From: Cavia porcellus
Taxonomy: Eukaryota; Chordata; Mammalia; Rodentia; Caviidae
NCBI RefSeq assembly: GCF_034190915.1
Contig: NW_026947502.1
Location: forward strand, 31,092,785 to 31,156,784
Direction: 5' to 3'
Length of the DNA: 64,000 nucleotides
Shown: piece after piece, positions 1 through 12,900 of the stretch
Layout: every line of letters starts with the position of its first letter
Position numbering within the stretch: the first letter of the stretch is position 1
Notes under the pieces: generated by a model
Database searches by the model: none
Seen by the model: the letters and a program-made list of their open reading frames with translations, nothing else
Told to the model about the DNA's origin: nothing
Translations under genes and position numbers: made by a program

Positions 1-773
1 CTTAATATATAGCACAGAGAGAGCATTATATTGGAGACACAGTTAAAGTACAATGTGAGAAGCAAGATTACATTTGAATCCAGCCTGTGATATATAGCCA
101 GACCCTGTCTTAAGAGAAAAAAATACAGTATGAGCAAAGATGAACTAATTATACAAGGGCGGACATCTGAGTATGATTTTAGAAAGAAATGGAAATTGTT
201 GCAGGGAGAACAAAAGCACACGGTGTCGTATTAGAAGTGTATAAACAGAAAAATGAAAGTGAGTTAGATAACTGATGAGCAGCCCGTATAAATAGAAGTT
301 AAAATAGTTTAGTTCCCAAGTGTAAGTAGTAACTGGGAGGGCTTCTGGGTCACTAGTAATGTTTTTATTTCTTAATCTCAGTGTGGATTGTAGAAGCATG
401 TTTACTTCATGGCTATTCATGAACCATACATTTAAGATGGATGCACTTTTCATTCAGGTATTATGTGTCAGTATGTTTATCAAGGAAAGGAAAAAATTGC
501 TGGGGAACGTTACTGTGTAAACATTTTGTCAGGCTCATACCTGTAATCCCAGCATTTGGGAGGCTGAGATATAAGGAGTTCAAGGCTGCCTGAACCACAT
601 GGAAAGACCTTGTCTCAAAAAACAAACAAACAAAAAGAGATTGGGTCAGAAAATGAGAATGGTTATCTGAGATAAGCTTGTAAAGCACATTATAAACTGT
701 CCTAAGGAAAGTGTTCTTTATTCAGCATATTGTACAGATACTATAGCATTTAAGCACTAAAGAAATCAAGGCT

Positions 774-879
774 GGGGCTGGGGATTTAGCTCAGTGGCAT
801 AAGCGCCTGCCTTGAAAGCAGGCAGTCATGAGTTCGATCCCTGGAACCGATAAAAATGAAAAAGACAAAAAAAAAAAGA
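774..879 (+). repeat. ID-type SINE with target-site duplication
   Basis: A-box-like TAGCTCAGTGGCAT and B-box-like GAGTTCGATCC of a tRNA-Ala-derived SINE are present, followed by the GATAAAAA...GAAAAAGAC extension and an A-rich tail. A 15-base flanking duplication (aaagaaatcaaggct at 759-773; one mismatch at 880-894) marks retroposition. Confidence 0.85.
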
Positions 880-2439
880 AAAGAAACCAAGGCTGACGGT
901 GTAAGTCTTATGCACACAAGTCATTGAAAGGTTTGGTGTCAGTGATGCCCAGTGAGAAGACATCTGTAGAGTGACGAGAGAATCACTGCCACTACCTGGG
1001 GATTCTGTCTCATAAGGAGCTATTGGAGTAGGAACTAGTCAGTTACCTATGAAGTTTTATGAGTTAGGTGTCATTGGCAGTCTCTGATAGGACACACACT
1101 AGGGAAGTTATGGAGTGTAAGAAACCTTTCATACTTGGTTTTTTGTTTTCTTTTTGGGTACCAGAGATAAACTCATGACCTTGTGCTTACTTAGCAGGCA
1201 GGCAGTCATGCCACTGAGCTATATCCCTGGCCATTCTTGCTTTTGAGACAAGGTCTTCCTCTGTAGCCCAGGCTGACCTTGGAGTCATAGTGATACTTCT
1301 CCCTTGGTCTCCTGAGCTGAGATTACAGGCATGCGCCACCATGCCTGGTCAGGCTTTCATATTTGCCAGTGAGAAAGTGCTTTGTTTTCTTTTTGCAAGA
1401 TGCTTGCACTCTAAGCCAGGTTTAAAGGATAAAAGGACAGCATTTGTTTCTTGAAGAATCTTGACTTCAGTGAAAAGAAAGTCAGGGAAGAGAGAACATT
1501 ATAGGAGTATGTTTTTGTTTTTGAGACAGGATCTTTCTCTATAATTCAAGCTCTCCTTAAACTCAATACATAGTCCAGGCTTACAGCAGTCCTTGTGCCT
1601 CAAGCTCCCAAGTGCTGTAAAGTATGGGCATGTGCTACCACACCTGACTATAGGGCCATTTTAAGTGTCTGTGGGAAGGGGACAGAAACTGCATGGTAGA
1701 GACATACCTGGCTACATACCCCAGCATTCTGAAAAGCTGAGGTCAGGGGACTGCAACATCAAGCCCAGCTTGGGGACCTTTGAGACTTATAAGGCACTGT
1801 GTTTTAAAAATAAGAGAACTGCAAATATAGCTCAGTGTGAATGTCCACAGTTTCATCCTCAGTACATTAAGATGGGATGAGGGGAGTGAAGAGTGAGAGG
1901 AAAACTAGTGCAGAGAAATCAATTTCTATACCATGAAAGGCAATAATGATGGAGCACAGAGAGCCAGGAGAAGGTAATCCTTAAGAGATTAAAGAATATC
2001 AGTGGGATATCAGTGTGGGATATCCCAGTGATATTCAGCTGGGATATCATTGTGCCTTGGAATTATAAAGATAAAGAGAAAACTGAAGTCCCCCCCCTTC
2101 CCCTGGCTTGGGGAGAATGATGGGAAAAATAGTTATTGTTTCCAATTTGAAAGTAGAGTTGTAGCTTCAGAGTGTAATCCCAGTGGAAAACATAATTGTA
2201 TGTTGGTGTATAGAGAGCTGTATGAGAGTAGAGTCCATTCAGTGAGGGTAGTTATTTTATTTTCTTGCAGCCACATTCAGCAGTGAGAGAGCAGGACCTT
2301 GGACTTGCCAGGCAGGCGCTGTATCTCTTAAACTACATCTCTGACTCCAAAGCACATGTTTTGATACGTTGTGATGTATGTATATACATGTGCCTGGGAA
2401 ACCATAACAGTATAATTATTTTGAGACTCAACAATGTGT

Positions 2440-2760
2440 TGTTTATATTAATAGTTCATTTCATTTTTGTTGGTGCATAGTACTTGGTACTGTGTATTTA
2501 TCATAGATTATTGATCTGTTCATCTGGGTATGGGTATAGCTTCTTTTAAGTTTTTGCTCTTATAAATAAAGCTGCCATGAACATATAAATCTCTATAGAC
2601 TTGTATGGGCTGTATTTTCTTTTCTCGGATAAATAAGTAGAATGGTAGAATGATATTAGTTACTGGTTAGCATTCTAAGAAGATACAAAATTATTTCCTA
2701 AAGGATTGCAGTATTTTATGTTCTCAGGAGTATGTTGGGGCAATTCTTCTACAGGTTTTT
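2440..2760 (-). mobile_element. Old L1 3'-region fragment (antisense)
   Basis: The stretch containing ataaagctgccatgaacat, then aaataagtagaatggtag and a block like 'caaattatttcctaaagg', resembles the reversed 3' region of ancient mammalian L1 elements as I know it. Diverged and without open frame. Boundaries are approximate. Confidence 0.5.
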
Positions 2761-3704
2761 TTATTTGTTTGTGGCCAGGTCTCACTATGTAGTTTAGCCT
2801 GATCTTTAAATCAAAACTGGAATTATAGCAGACTACCATGCCTAGGTTCAAATTGTTTTTTGTGGATTTTGGAAGTTTTGTTTCGTTTTGGTTTTTTGGT
2901 CTTTTTCAGGCAGAGTCTCACTATGCGGTTCAGGCTGCCTTTGAGCACACTTGGTAGCCCAGTGGTCTTGAACTTGCAACAATCCTCCTGCCTCAGCCTT
3001 CTAAGTGCTTGAATTATAGGCATGCACTACCAAGCCCAGCCAAATTGTATTTTTAATAAAAGCACTTACTTTATATTGTGTTATATGTCTTTAAAGTTTC
3101 ACTTAACAATAATATTTTTCATTCTATTTTTATGGCATTGATTTATTGAAACAGTTGTTATTATATTTGGTTGGTTATATCGTTTAAGTTTCTTTCTTTT
3201 TTTTTTTTTTGTCTTCCATATTTCATGTATATCCATAATTGAATTTAGAGACTGAATTAGATTCAAGTTCTGTTTTTCGTTTTGATAAGAATGCTTTGCA
3301 GACAGTGTGTATATGTTTTCTTGTAACATGTCAGTAAGTGTATGTTACTATTTTGTCCAGTTATGCTGGTATGTTCATTGGGCTGGATGTGGTGTCAAAT
3401 GCCTATATTCTCAGCTACTTAGGAGGTTGAGGAAGATTGTGAATTCATGAACAGCCTGGACATGTTGGCAAATGTTATCTCAAAGTGAAAAGAGACAGGC
3501 TGAGAATGTCTGCTCAGTGCTCCCTAGCCTTAGTCCTCAGTAGCACACACATACCCCACTCACACAGAAGTTGTTCATTGGATTCAGATGTTCCTAACTT
3601 AGTGAATCTGTTATAAAATTGCTCAGTATCTTATCATACAGTAGTTTAAACACTGGGGTAGTTTCTTGAATTAGTTTTAATTTTTTGTTTTTACCCCTGT
3701 CTAG

Positions 3705-3905
3705 GGATCCATACCTGTTTTGTATGTAAGCAGAGTGGGGAAGATGTTAAAAGGTGCCTTCTACCCTTGTGTGGAAAGTTTTACCATGAAGAATGTGTCC
3801 AGAAGTACCCACCAACTGTCATGCAGAATAAGGGCTTCCGGTGTTCCCTCCACATCTGTATAACCTGCCATGCTGCTAATCCAGCCAGTGTTTCAGCATC
3901 TAAAG
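3705..3905 (+). CDS. NSD1: NSD1 exon: PHD finger 2
   Basis: The exon follows the acceptor ctgtctag and ends at a gtatag donor. It completes a Gly codon, then encodes 66 residues beginning [16 protein letters not shown] and ending in SASK, plus one base of the next codon. Cys pairs (CFVC, CITC) and the FYHEEC histidine are the zinc ligands of a PHD finger, matching human PHD2 at roughly residues 1590-1646. This zinc module is part of the tandem PHD array used for chromatin contacts. Confidence 0.95.
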
Positions 3906-6900
3906 GTATAGGTTTTTAATGTTAACCAGTCTACACGTAGGACCCCATTCTCCTTGGCAGCAGATACTTTCAAATGTAATCTGGAATGTCTCTATGTATC
4001 TGTTTATTTAGTTACATACACAGCGGCAGTATGAGGACCATAGAGTAATAAATTAGTTTCATAGTGACCCACCATTGCATTATATGGTGATTTTAAATAT
4101 TTAGATTTTATGTGAGATTTAGTTTGAAAAAATGTTTTGTTTCATTCATTATAGTTGTATAATCCCATTTTAAATTGCTATTAGTCTATTGATTGCATTT
4201 ACCAGGTTCATAGTGGTTTCTACCTAGTGAAGTATATTAGGGAATATATTTTGTGTGAAAGAAGAAGAGACGTTCGTTTGTCTGAAGAACAAGATTCACA
4301 GAGAACTCCGTTTCATTGTATACACCTATTACTCTAGTTATTAGGAGGCCAAGGCAGGAAGATCACAAGTTTGGGGCCATCCTGAGTAACCTGGCACGGT
4401 CCATCGAAAAAAAGGACTGAGGATATAGGTCAGAGCTTCATGGATTCAATACCCGGTACAGAGAAGAGAAGATGGTGTTGGGTTTGAGGAATATCACTTA
4501 GTACCATGCAAGCACTGATATCACATCCGTCTACCCACATCATTTATTTTGAGACTGATTTCAGGTTTCCTAGGAGTCAGACAGTGGTTTCAATAGTCTT
4601 TTTCTTACCGTTTACCATTATGAGTTCTGACTCTTGCTTTGGAGGCTAAGCCATTTCTCCTATCTTAGCTTTCATGGTAAATTACATACTTAAGATCCAT
4701 TGTTTTAAAAATGGTTGTGGTGGCGCACACATGTCACTTAAGCACTTGGGAGGACGAACCAGGAGGGTGAAGAGTTTGAGGCTATCCTTGACTCCTTAAT
4801 GAGATCCTGTCTCCCTACCAAAAAATAAAATTAAAAAATCCCTTGACTTCTGTTTCTTACATTTTCACAATGCTAAAAAATAGGCTTTGGATAATTCACA
4901 TTGTACATTTAATCTTTTTTATTTTTCTTTTCCCTATTCTTTCTCTCATATATTTAGGTCGTCTGATGCGCTGTGTCCGTTGTCCTGTGGCATATCATGC
5001 AAATGACTTTTGTCTAGCTGCAGGGTCAAAGATCCTTGCATCTAATAGTATCATCTGTCCTAATCACTTTACCCCTAGACGGGGCTGCCGAAATCATGAG
5101 CATGTCAATGTCAGCTGGTGTTTTGTGTGCTCAGAAGGTAAGACATGACTTCTTACTATATAAATGGTGTATAAGGGATTTTAGTACTTGGTTTTAATAC
5201 TCTCCATCTCCTCCTCTGATCCCATCACAGCTTTCTGGTGACCTAATGTCCACCTACCAGAGTTATCCTGTTGATAGTGTCCTTTTCTGCAAAACTGATA
5301 AGCCTGCTACAGTTTTATCATCTCTAATGGTTGACCTTTGTTCACCAGTTTTTCTTGTTAATTTTCTTATTTGAAAACTAGAATCAAACCCATTTTACAT
5401 ATGAAGCATTTCTGGTATTTCAGTGAAAGGATTACATGTGCAAACTATACTGCACTCTCAATGAAACTGTTATTCTTTGGGTAACTAAGCAAGAGATGAA
5501 CACTGTAGAAGGTACTCTGCCGTTGCCTCAGTTGAAGTTATGTGAATGTCACTTTTAATGTCCTGTGATAAAATAGACTTATGTACAAAAGTTAGCTAAC
5601 GGTATATTTCAGAATGTATACTGTGTTTCAGACATACTTAGCAGTCTTTTTCTTCCCAAGTCAGGTGGCTTTTTATGTTTGTTTTTTTGGTATAGAGGAT
5701 CAAATTCGCGACCTTGTGCTTGTCAGGCAAAGGTTTAACTCTAAATATGAACACCAGTATGCTGCAATACAGATAAAATGGTACTTTATTTTAAGAATTT
5801 GGTTGTGATTATTTGAGGAGATAAAAACATAGCATGAGAAGGAAAGTTAGGTAAAACATTCAGTTTTAGTAAGATTTTAAGAGGTAAAAGAGGCACAGTC
5901 AAAACAAGATGAACTTGGTATATTCATTTTAAGACTTCAGGGTAAAAGGCAAATATGAGAACTGTTGTATTTCTTAAATATGAATCTTGGCTGGGCTGGA
6001 TAGAGCCTTGCCTAGCATGCCCCAAGCCCTTTTTAATTCCCTGAATGTTGTTTGTGGGAGTTGAAATGTTATCATCCTTTTCCTGCAATACCATATCTTT
6101 ATTATCTTCAAGAATGAACTTTTCAGTATCTCTAAGTGGATTAGAAGTCACTTTTTTTTTTTTTGATATTGGAAATCAGGATTTTGTCTTGCCAAGTAGG
6201 CAGTGTGCCATTGATCTATACCAGCTCCTAGGAGTCACTTTTGAGCACATAGTTTTTAGAGAAATGAAAATTGTTACTATGTGTATATAAAAATTAATGT
6301 CTGAAATCTTGGATAGAAAAATTAATGTCTGAAATCTTGGATAGAAAGAGGAAACAAACTGAACTTTTGTCAACAAACCACAATACAGTAGTAGCTATGA
6401 TGCTGGGGATTTGGCTCAGTGGTGTAAGTGCCTGCCTGGCAAGCTCAAGGTCATGAGTTCAGTCCCCAGTGCCAAAAAAAAAAAAAAAAAAGATTTATAG
6501 GTCGCTTCTGAAAAGGGGCCAGGGTACCAAAAACTCTTCTTTGGTTGGAGTATTAAATACATAGACAAGTGTATCTCACCATGGGCTATATACATTTTTA
6601 TCTTTTTCGTAACACAGTAAAATGTGTAATTACCTTGCTGAAAGTGTGAAGTTATGAAAAGTTAGTAACTTAAAATGGAACCAACTATTAACATAGTAAT
6701 ATTTCTTATATGCCAGATAATACTAGTTGATTTATTAGCTGGTAAGGTTCTCAAACAGGTATGGTTGTTATTGGTCATTAAAATAAATAATCTTACCATT
6801 GAAGCATTTATAGCTTAGCATGTGTCTTGGTTACTTTTCTCTCATTGCTGGGACAAAATACCCAACACCCAAAAGTAAGGCAGGAAATGTTTATTTAGCT

Positions 6901-9900
6901 AACAGTTTGTGGAGGTTTCAGTCAATAATCAGTTGGCTCCAAGGAAGGGTGGCTTGGAACTTGGGGTAACACTTCCAAGCTATCCTTAAAAGACAGCAAA
7001 ACAATAAGGGGAAATGTGAGGAGAGCAAGCCTCTTTTCCACTTTAATATTATAAGCAGACTACTCCTATCTGCCCTGTTTCTATCAGCATGGGTATAGCA
7101 CTCAACACCCACCTGAGTGCCCTCCTCTTGCACAGGCTCAGGATGTTTACAAAATAAAGTCCCTAGCTCCTTGCTGAGTCTCTTAAACTTCTAAACTTCT
7201 CAAATTGACACAATGTGTTAACCTTAACAACAAGGAATGTGAATTCATGTAGTTAAAGAGCTATAATCCTAGCCTCGATCTGACTTCATTAAAACTTGTT
7301 CTTTTTATATTACGGTCATTGCATGTTTCTTTATTATGTTGCTTTTTTAAAATGTTTATATATTTATGTATATATGGGCGTGATTTTAATAGGTTTACTT
7401 TTTATTTCATTGCCTTCAAGTGCTTTTGCCAAGATATTTTTGTGTACTAACTGAAACTTTGGAATTAGGGTAGTTCAGGAATATGAGAAAGGAAATCTTT
7501 TAGAAAAATTTTCTGGGGCTGGGAATTTAGCTCAGTGGCATAAGTGCTTGCCTTGCAAGCACACAATTGTGAGTTCAATCCCCAGTATCCCCCCCCCCCC
7601 ATATTTCTAGATCATTTGTTAAACTACAACTCTCTGACTTACAGAAATAGTTTGGAGCTGAGCAGAAGCTGTTTCACAAAAGTGCTTACTTTGAACCTTG
7701 TTTGTGAACATTGTGGTCTTTGAATCTTATAGGAGGCAGCCTTCTGTGCTGTGATTCTTGTCCTGCTGCTTTTCATCGTGAATGCCTGAATATTGATATC
7801 CCTGAAGGAAATTGGTATTGCAATGACTGTAAGGCAGGCAAAAAGCCACACTACAGAGAAATTGTATGGGTAAAAGTTGGACGATACAGGTGAGTAAACA
7901 TGGAGACAATGCCAGTTGTTTATTTTTTACCATCCTGTTTGGTGAAGTCTCTCAGATACATTTTTCTGCTACTCTTGTCCTGAGGATTAAATCAAGGGTC
8001 TTCACAGTGAACTACATCTTCAGCACCCTCCTGCACTTTTATTTTATTTATGATTTTGTTTGTTTATGAATTTATTTATTTATAATTTGGGACGGATTTT
8101 CCTTAGGCTGACCTTGTGGGCTTACAGGTGTGCACCATCATGCAAGCACATTGCTTAGGAAAAAAAAACATCTTCTGCATGAGACACAGCCATTTCCTAC
8201 TCAGTTTTTCCTTGCAAGAAAGAATAACTATGATTTGCAGTTGTATCAGTAAGATAAGTACTAAGCCAGTCGTGGTAACGCATGCTTAGAATTCCAGCAC
8301 TTGGGAGGCTGAGGCAGGAGGATTGCTGTGAGTTTGAGGCCAGCCTGGGCTACATAGTGAGTTCAAGACCAGCCTGCAGTACAAAGCAAGACTGTCTCAA
8401 AACAACAAAAAATAATATAGTAGTATAATACAGTGGCAATAAATGAATGTACTGCAGCAGTAATGCATGTATTAATGAAAATAAATCTATAATCCCACAA
8501 ATAAGGAAGATACATTAACATTTCAGCATGTTTACTTGCAGATGTATCAATAACATCCATCCCTATCCCCACTTAAATGGCCCCATAATTTGATACAGTT
8601 TTGCATCTTCCTTTTTCTAAAAAATTACAAAATAAAAACTTTTTTTTTTTTTGAGATAGGTTCTTGCTCTACATAGTTTGGGCTGGCCTTCAATTCACAG
8701 TGATCACCCTGCTTCAGTGTCCTGCACGCTGTGATTATAGGTGTACACCACCATACTCGGCAAAAATTTATTATATTTGGAATATATAGAAACTGTAACA
8801 TAAATGATTTTAAAGTATTACAAAATAGCACAGTAATAGTTATGCTACTAATTTCTCTCATTTCATTGGAAAGAAAAGTTTGTGCTAATATTGTTTGAAC
8901 ATTTAAATGCAGATGTGTTGTACTCTGAGTAACTAATTTAAAAATAATGATATCCAATGTATTAACCATTGTTACCCTCCTATTACCTTGAAATTGTTTT
9001 TCTCTTTAAAAGTAAAAAACTAGTAAAGTACAGAGATAGATCACAGCAGTTTACGAGATATTTCATAAAGAATTAAAAGAGAGGAGATAATGATACCTAA
9101 TACAAAGGAAGGATAACTGTTGAATGAGATGTATTGAATTACACTATTGCCATAGTTATATACATTTACTATATCAATAAAATATTTGTTGACAATAAAA
9201 ATAACAAAAGAAATTTCTTGTATATACTTGTTAATAAATCAGAAGAACTGTTGTACAATTGAGACTTTTTCTGTTGTCTGATTACATGTTCTCTTTATCC
9301 ACAGACATGCATGTTAAGATGAGTTTTGAGTGTTTCAGTTGTTTACCTTGCTATGTAAGCTTAGCACTTGTAAATATTTTGTTTTTCGTGTTTTAAACTT
9401 TGCTATTAGGAATTATTGATGCATTTTCCTACTGTGGTTTGTTTTTTTTTTTGTTTTTTGGTGTTTTTGAGACAGGATCTTACTCTGCAGTTCAGACTGG
9501 CCTTGAGTTTGCTTTGTAACCCAGATTGGCCTCAAATTTGCAACAATCCTGCTTTAGCCTCCCAAGTGCTGGGATTACATGTATGCGCCACTACGCATGG
9601 CTTTCCTGCTGGTTTTTTTTCTTTGTTTATTCATTTATGTCCCTGAGATTTTCTATAGTTTGTATTCCAATTCATGCATAGTCATTGTTTTGTTCTCATT
9701 TTGTTTGTATACACACTGTAGCTTCTCAAGGAATTCTCTGAAATAAAATAGCTTGGTGGGAGGTTCTAGCTTTATTTTATTGTCCTAAAATGATTATAAT
9801 ACTTCATGTGGTGTTTTGTCTTTTTTCCATTTTTGATGTCATTTTTCAGTACTTATAATTGGATTTTATTTCCTAGTGTACAGTATGTAGTAATATCATT

Positions 9901-12900
9901 CCCTTCCTGTTGAATATTCATATTTTCTAGCTTTCATCTTTGCTATTTTTAGTGAACATTATAGTAACAAAACATTTATATCTTGATTTTCTTCAAATAG
10001 ACTCCTTGAATTAGAATACTAGAGTATACAGCTCAGTGCATATACGAGCATGAACAGTTATTTTCAAGTTGTAGTTCATACTACTTGCTACTTAGCCTAT
10101 ATGAATATCCCAAGGGACAAAAAAGAATCCATGTAGGTTGGACAGTAATGTAGTCAGATATTTTGTTTTGTTTTTCAGTGGTACAGGGCATTGATCCTAG
10201 GGTCTTTGGAGCTACGTCCCTTGCCTTTTTTATTTTTATTTTGACACTGATTTTTACTAATTTGCCAAGGCTATATTAAATATGTGAGCCTCTTGCCTCA
10301 TTCGCAGTGCAGGGATTATATGAATGCACTGCCACACTTGTCACATTGTTGTTCTTTATTCCTATGTTAAAGGGGATATTTTCCCAGTGTATTACAGCCT
10401 TCTAGAAATTGCTTTCTTTGTTTTTACCTTTCCTAGGTGGTGGCCAGCAGAGATCTGCCATCCTCGAGCTATTCCTTCCAACATTGATAAAATGAGACAT
10501 GATGTAGGCGAGTTCCCTGTCCTTTTTTTTGGATCTAATGACTATCTATGGACTCATCAGGCTCGAGTGTTTCCTTATATGGAGGGGGATGTGAGCAGTA
10601 AGGATAAGATGGGCAAAGGTGTGGATGGAACATATAAAAAAGGTAATTTTATCTGATATCTTGGGCTACCACAGAACTCTGTCCCCTGTCTAACGTGGTT
10701 AAAATTCATGTAATGCTACATTGAGCAGCTGTGTTTTGACCTCTAGTGTGGGGTAGAAGGTAGTTGTGGCTGAAGATACAGTAGGGGAAGTTGATCCACA
10801 TAACTCATTTTTGCACCCAATCTTTTACTTAACTGTAGTTTCCTTGAGGAAGTTTTAAATTTTCATTTATTTGTTTTTGGTCTTATACCTTGTGTTTTCT
10901 CAGTAACACATCAAATAATGGATTTCTAGAACTGTTTTTTAGAATAAATCACTTTGCTAGGCAAGAGCTCAAATATAGTAAGGTTGCATTTGCTCCACAG
11001 AGTTTTTGTGTTTGTTATTTGAGACAGGGTCTCTATGTAGTTCAGGCTTTCCTGGAACCCATGGTTCTCTTGCCTTAGTGCTGGAGTTACAGGTGTCTGC
11101 CACTATATCCAGCTTTTATTCTTAAATATTTTGTTTTAGGGGGAAAAATATTTACCAAATTTGTAAGAGCAAGTAAAATTGCAAAGAATTGAATTTTTGA
11201 ACTGGTCTAGCAGAGAAGTCAGTCAGGACAGGTGAACCTAAGAGCATGATCCCTTGATATAAACATAGCTAATCTTACCCCTTAGCCCAGGCAATTGAAT
11301 GATTGGCACTTTTTTAAAACTTATAATGGGAAAAGGTTTCTCTGAGAGTTCAATATGCTAAAACCTGCAGAACACATAGTTGATATTTCCTCCCTTTGCT
11401 GCTTTTGAAAGGCAGTACATTTCTTGCTATTTGAATATTTTTGTGTATTGAATTTTAAGATTCTTGTCTCCATGGTAAAATAGAAAGGAATTTTTACCAA
11501 GTAAAACTTCTAATGAGGTGCATGAAATTTTTAAGCTCCTTAATAGGACATGGATGTCCTTCTGGAACAAGTAAAGCAAAAATTATATTTTTTCCACATT
11601 ATTTCATTTATTGCAGTGAGCCTTGACGTAATCCATTGGCAAATGTGATTGCTTTTTAGAGATATGGACTTTTCATACTATTGATGACTTAATAATAGAC
11701 GTTACTAATATAGACTGCCAGTATTACTACTACCAGAACTTAGTTCTTGACTGTTACAATCTCAAATATTCAGCAACCACACAACCAACATCTTGGCGAC
11801 TACTCAGGTTGGAGGGAAACGAAAAGGGTCAGGGACAGCTACGGGTTTGAACTTGCTAAGTGGGAATTTGCCATTTCTGTACCTAAATCTGGGTCTGGCT
11901 GATTGCCTATTAAGAACTTGTTATTTCTCTAACACTAGGAACTAGACCTAGTGCTTGACAGTTGCTGAAAAAGTGCTCTTATCATTGAACTACACACCAC
12001 AGCCCTTTTGATTCTTTCATCTTTTTTTTTTTTTTTTTAAATCAATGTATTGCTACATAGTTCAGGCAGGCCTAAAATTGACTGTATAGCCCAGGCTGGC
12101 CTCAGAATTTCTGATAGTTCTCCCTCACCCTCTCAAGTGCTAGGATTATATACATGTGCTGTCATATTTGGCTTAGAGGAACATTGCTAACTCTGGTAGT
12201 TGGAGTCCAGAATCCAAATTCTTGATTCTGTACCTTGAATATGAAGAGGGGGACATTCTTAAATGTGTCTAGAAAGCTTAAATTGCATCTAACTAACATG
12301 CTGAGTAAGCAGTCTCCTAATATTTGGCATAGTTTAAATGCAGGGATGAGGGAACACTGGACTGGAAAAGAGCTAAGTTAAATAGTTACAACAAAGTTTA
12401 GAAACCTTGACAGTCTTTAAAAAATTGACAGAGTATGGGAAAACTACCAAATGAAAGAAGATAGGAAGAATTGAAATTCTGAACCTGAATAAAAAATAAT
12501 GAATTAACATTTTGTCTTAGGTAGAGAGCAATGTGACTCTTACTGGATTTTGTTTGTTTGTTTGGATTTTTAAGATATTACTACAGTATTTTAAGGATAT
12601 GAAACCCACAAGGTTTGAATATAAGTTAAATATGAAGATCTGTGTATAATTAGAGCCTTTAGTGAATATTTTAAAGAATGAGTATTAGAAGAGTAGGACT
12701 GGTACTCTAGAGAATATGCAAGATGAGGTAACTTTAAATGTCTTTCAAAGAATACCAGGAATGCCACCTAGTGAATTCAGGAGTAATCTGGAGGTTGAAC
12801 AGAGTAAAGAATTAGGCTTAAGCAGCCTGCCATGCTGATGTATACCTGCAATCCCATCATTTGGAGTCTGAGACAGGAGGGTTATAGTGAATGGAGACCA

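Larger units (their letters stand above)
1..3704. other. NSD1 intron (3' portion) filled with SINE and L1 remnants
   Basis: No coding exon is visible; the PHD1 exon is expected further upstream. Contents: B1-type copy + at about 527-635; ID + at 774-879; reverse ID plus B1 at about 1150-1350; reverse B1 about 1515-1650; fused B1/ID-like + about 1687-1870; partial reverse ID about 2285-2345; old L1 3'-region fragment in reverse about 2440-2760; reverse B1 about 2760-2850 and 2890-3040; B1 + about 3382-3490. The rest is unclassified AT-rich intron. Confidence 0.7.
5138..7732. other. NSD1 intron with partial ID SINEs and a larger diverged retroelement
   Basis: Partial reverse ID at about 5680-5733 and 6160-6235; ID + at 6401-6491 and 7513-7600 (the latter followed by a poly-C run); a 28-base tandem duplication at 6290-6345; and a diverged ~410-base interspersed repeat at about 6822-7232. 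No exon seen. Confidence 0.7.

Noticed and set aside
774..850. tRNA-Ala gene-like sequences at the many ID heads
   Set aside because: A and B boxes are present, but the cloverleaf is broken and each is followed by a SINE tail and often a target-site duplication; they are SINEs, not tRNA genes.
1..3704. Search for the NSD1 PHD1 exon
   Set aside because: No sequence encoding the expected Cys-rich segment was found; the exon most likely lies upstream of the window.
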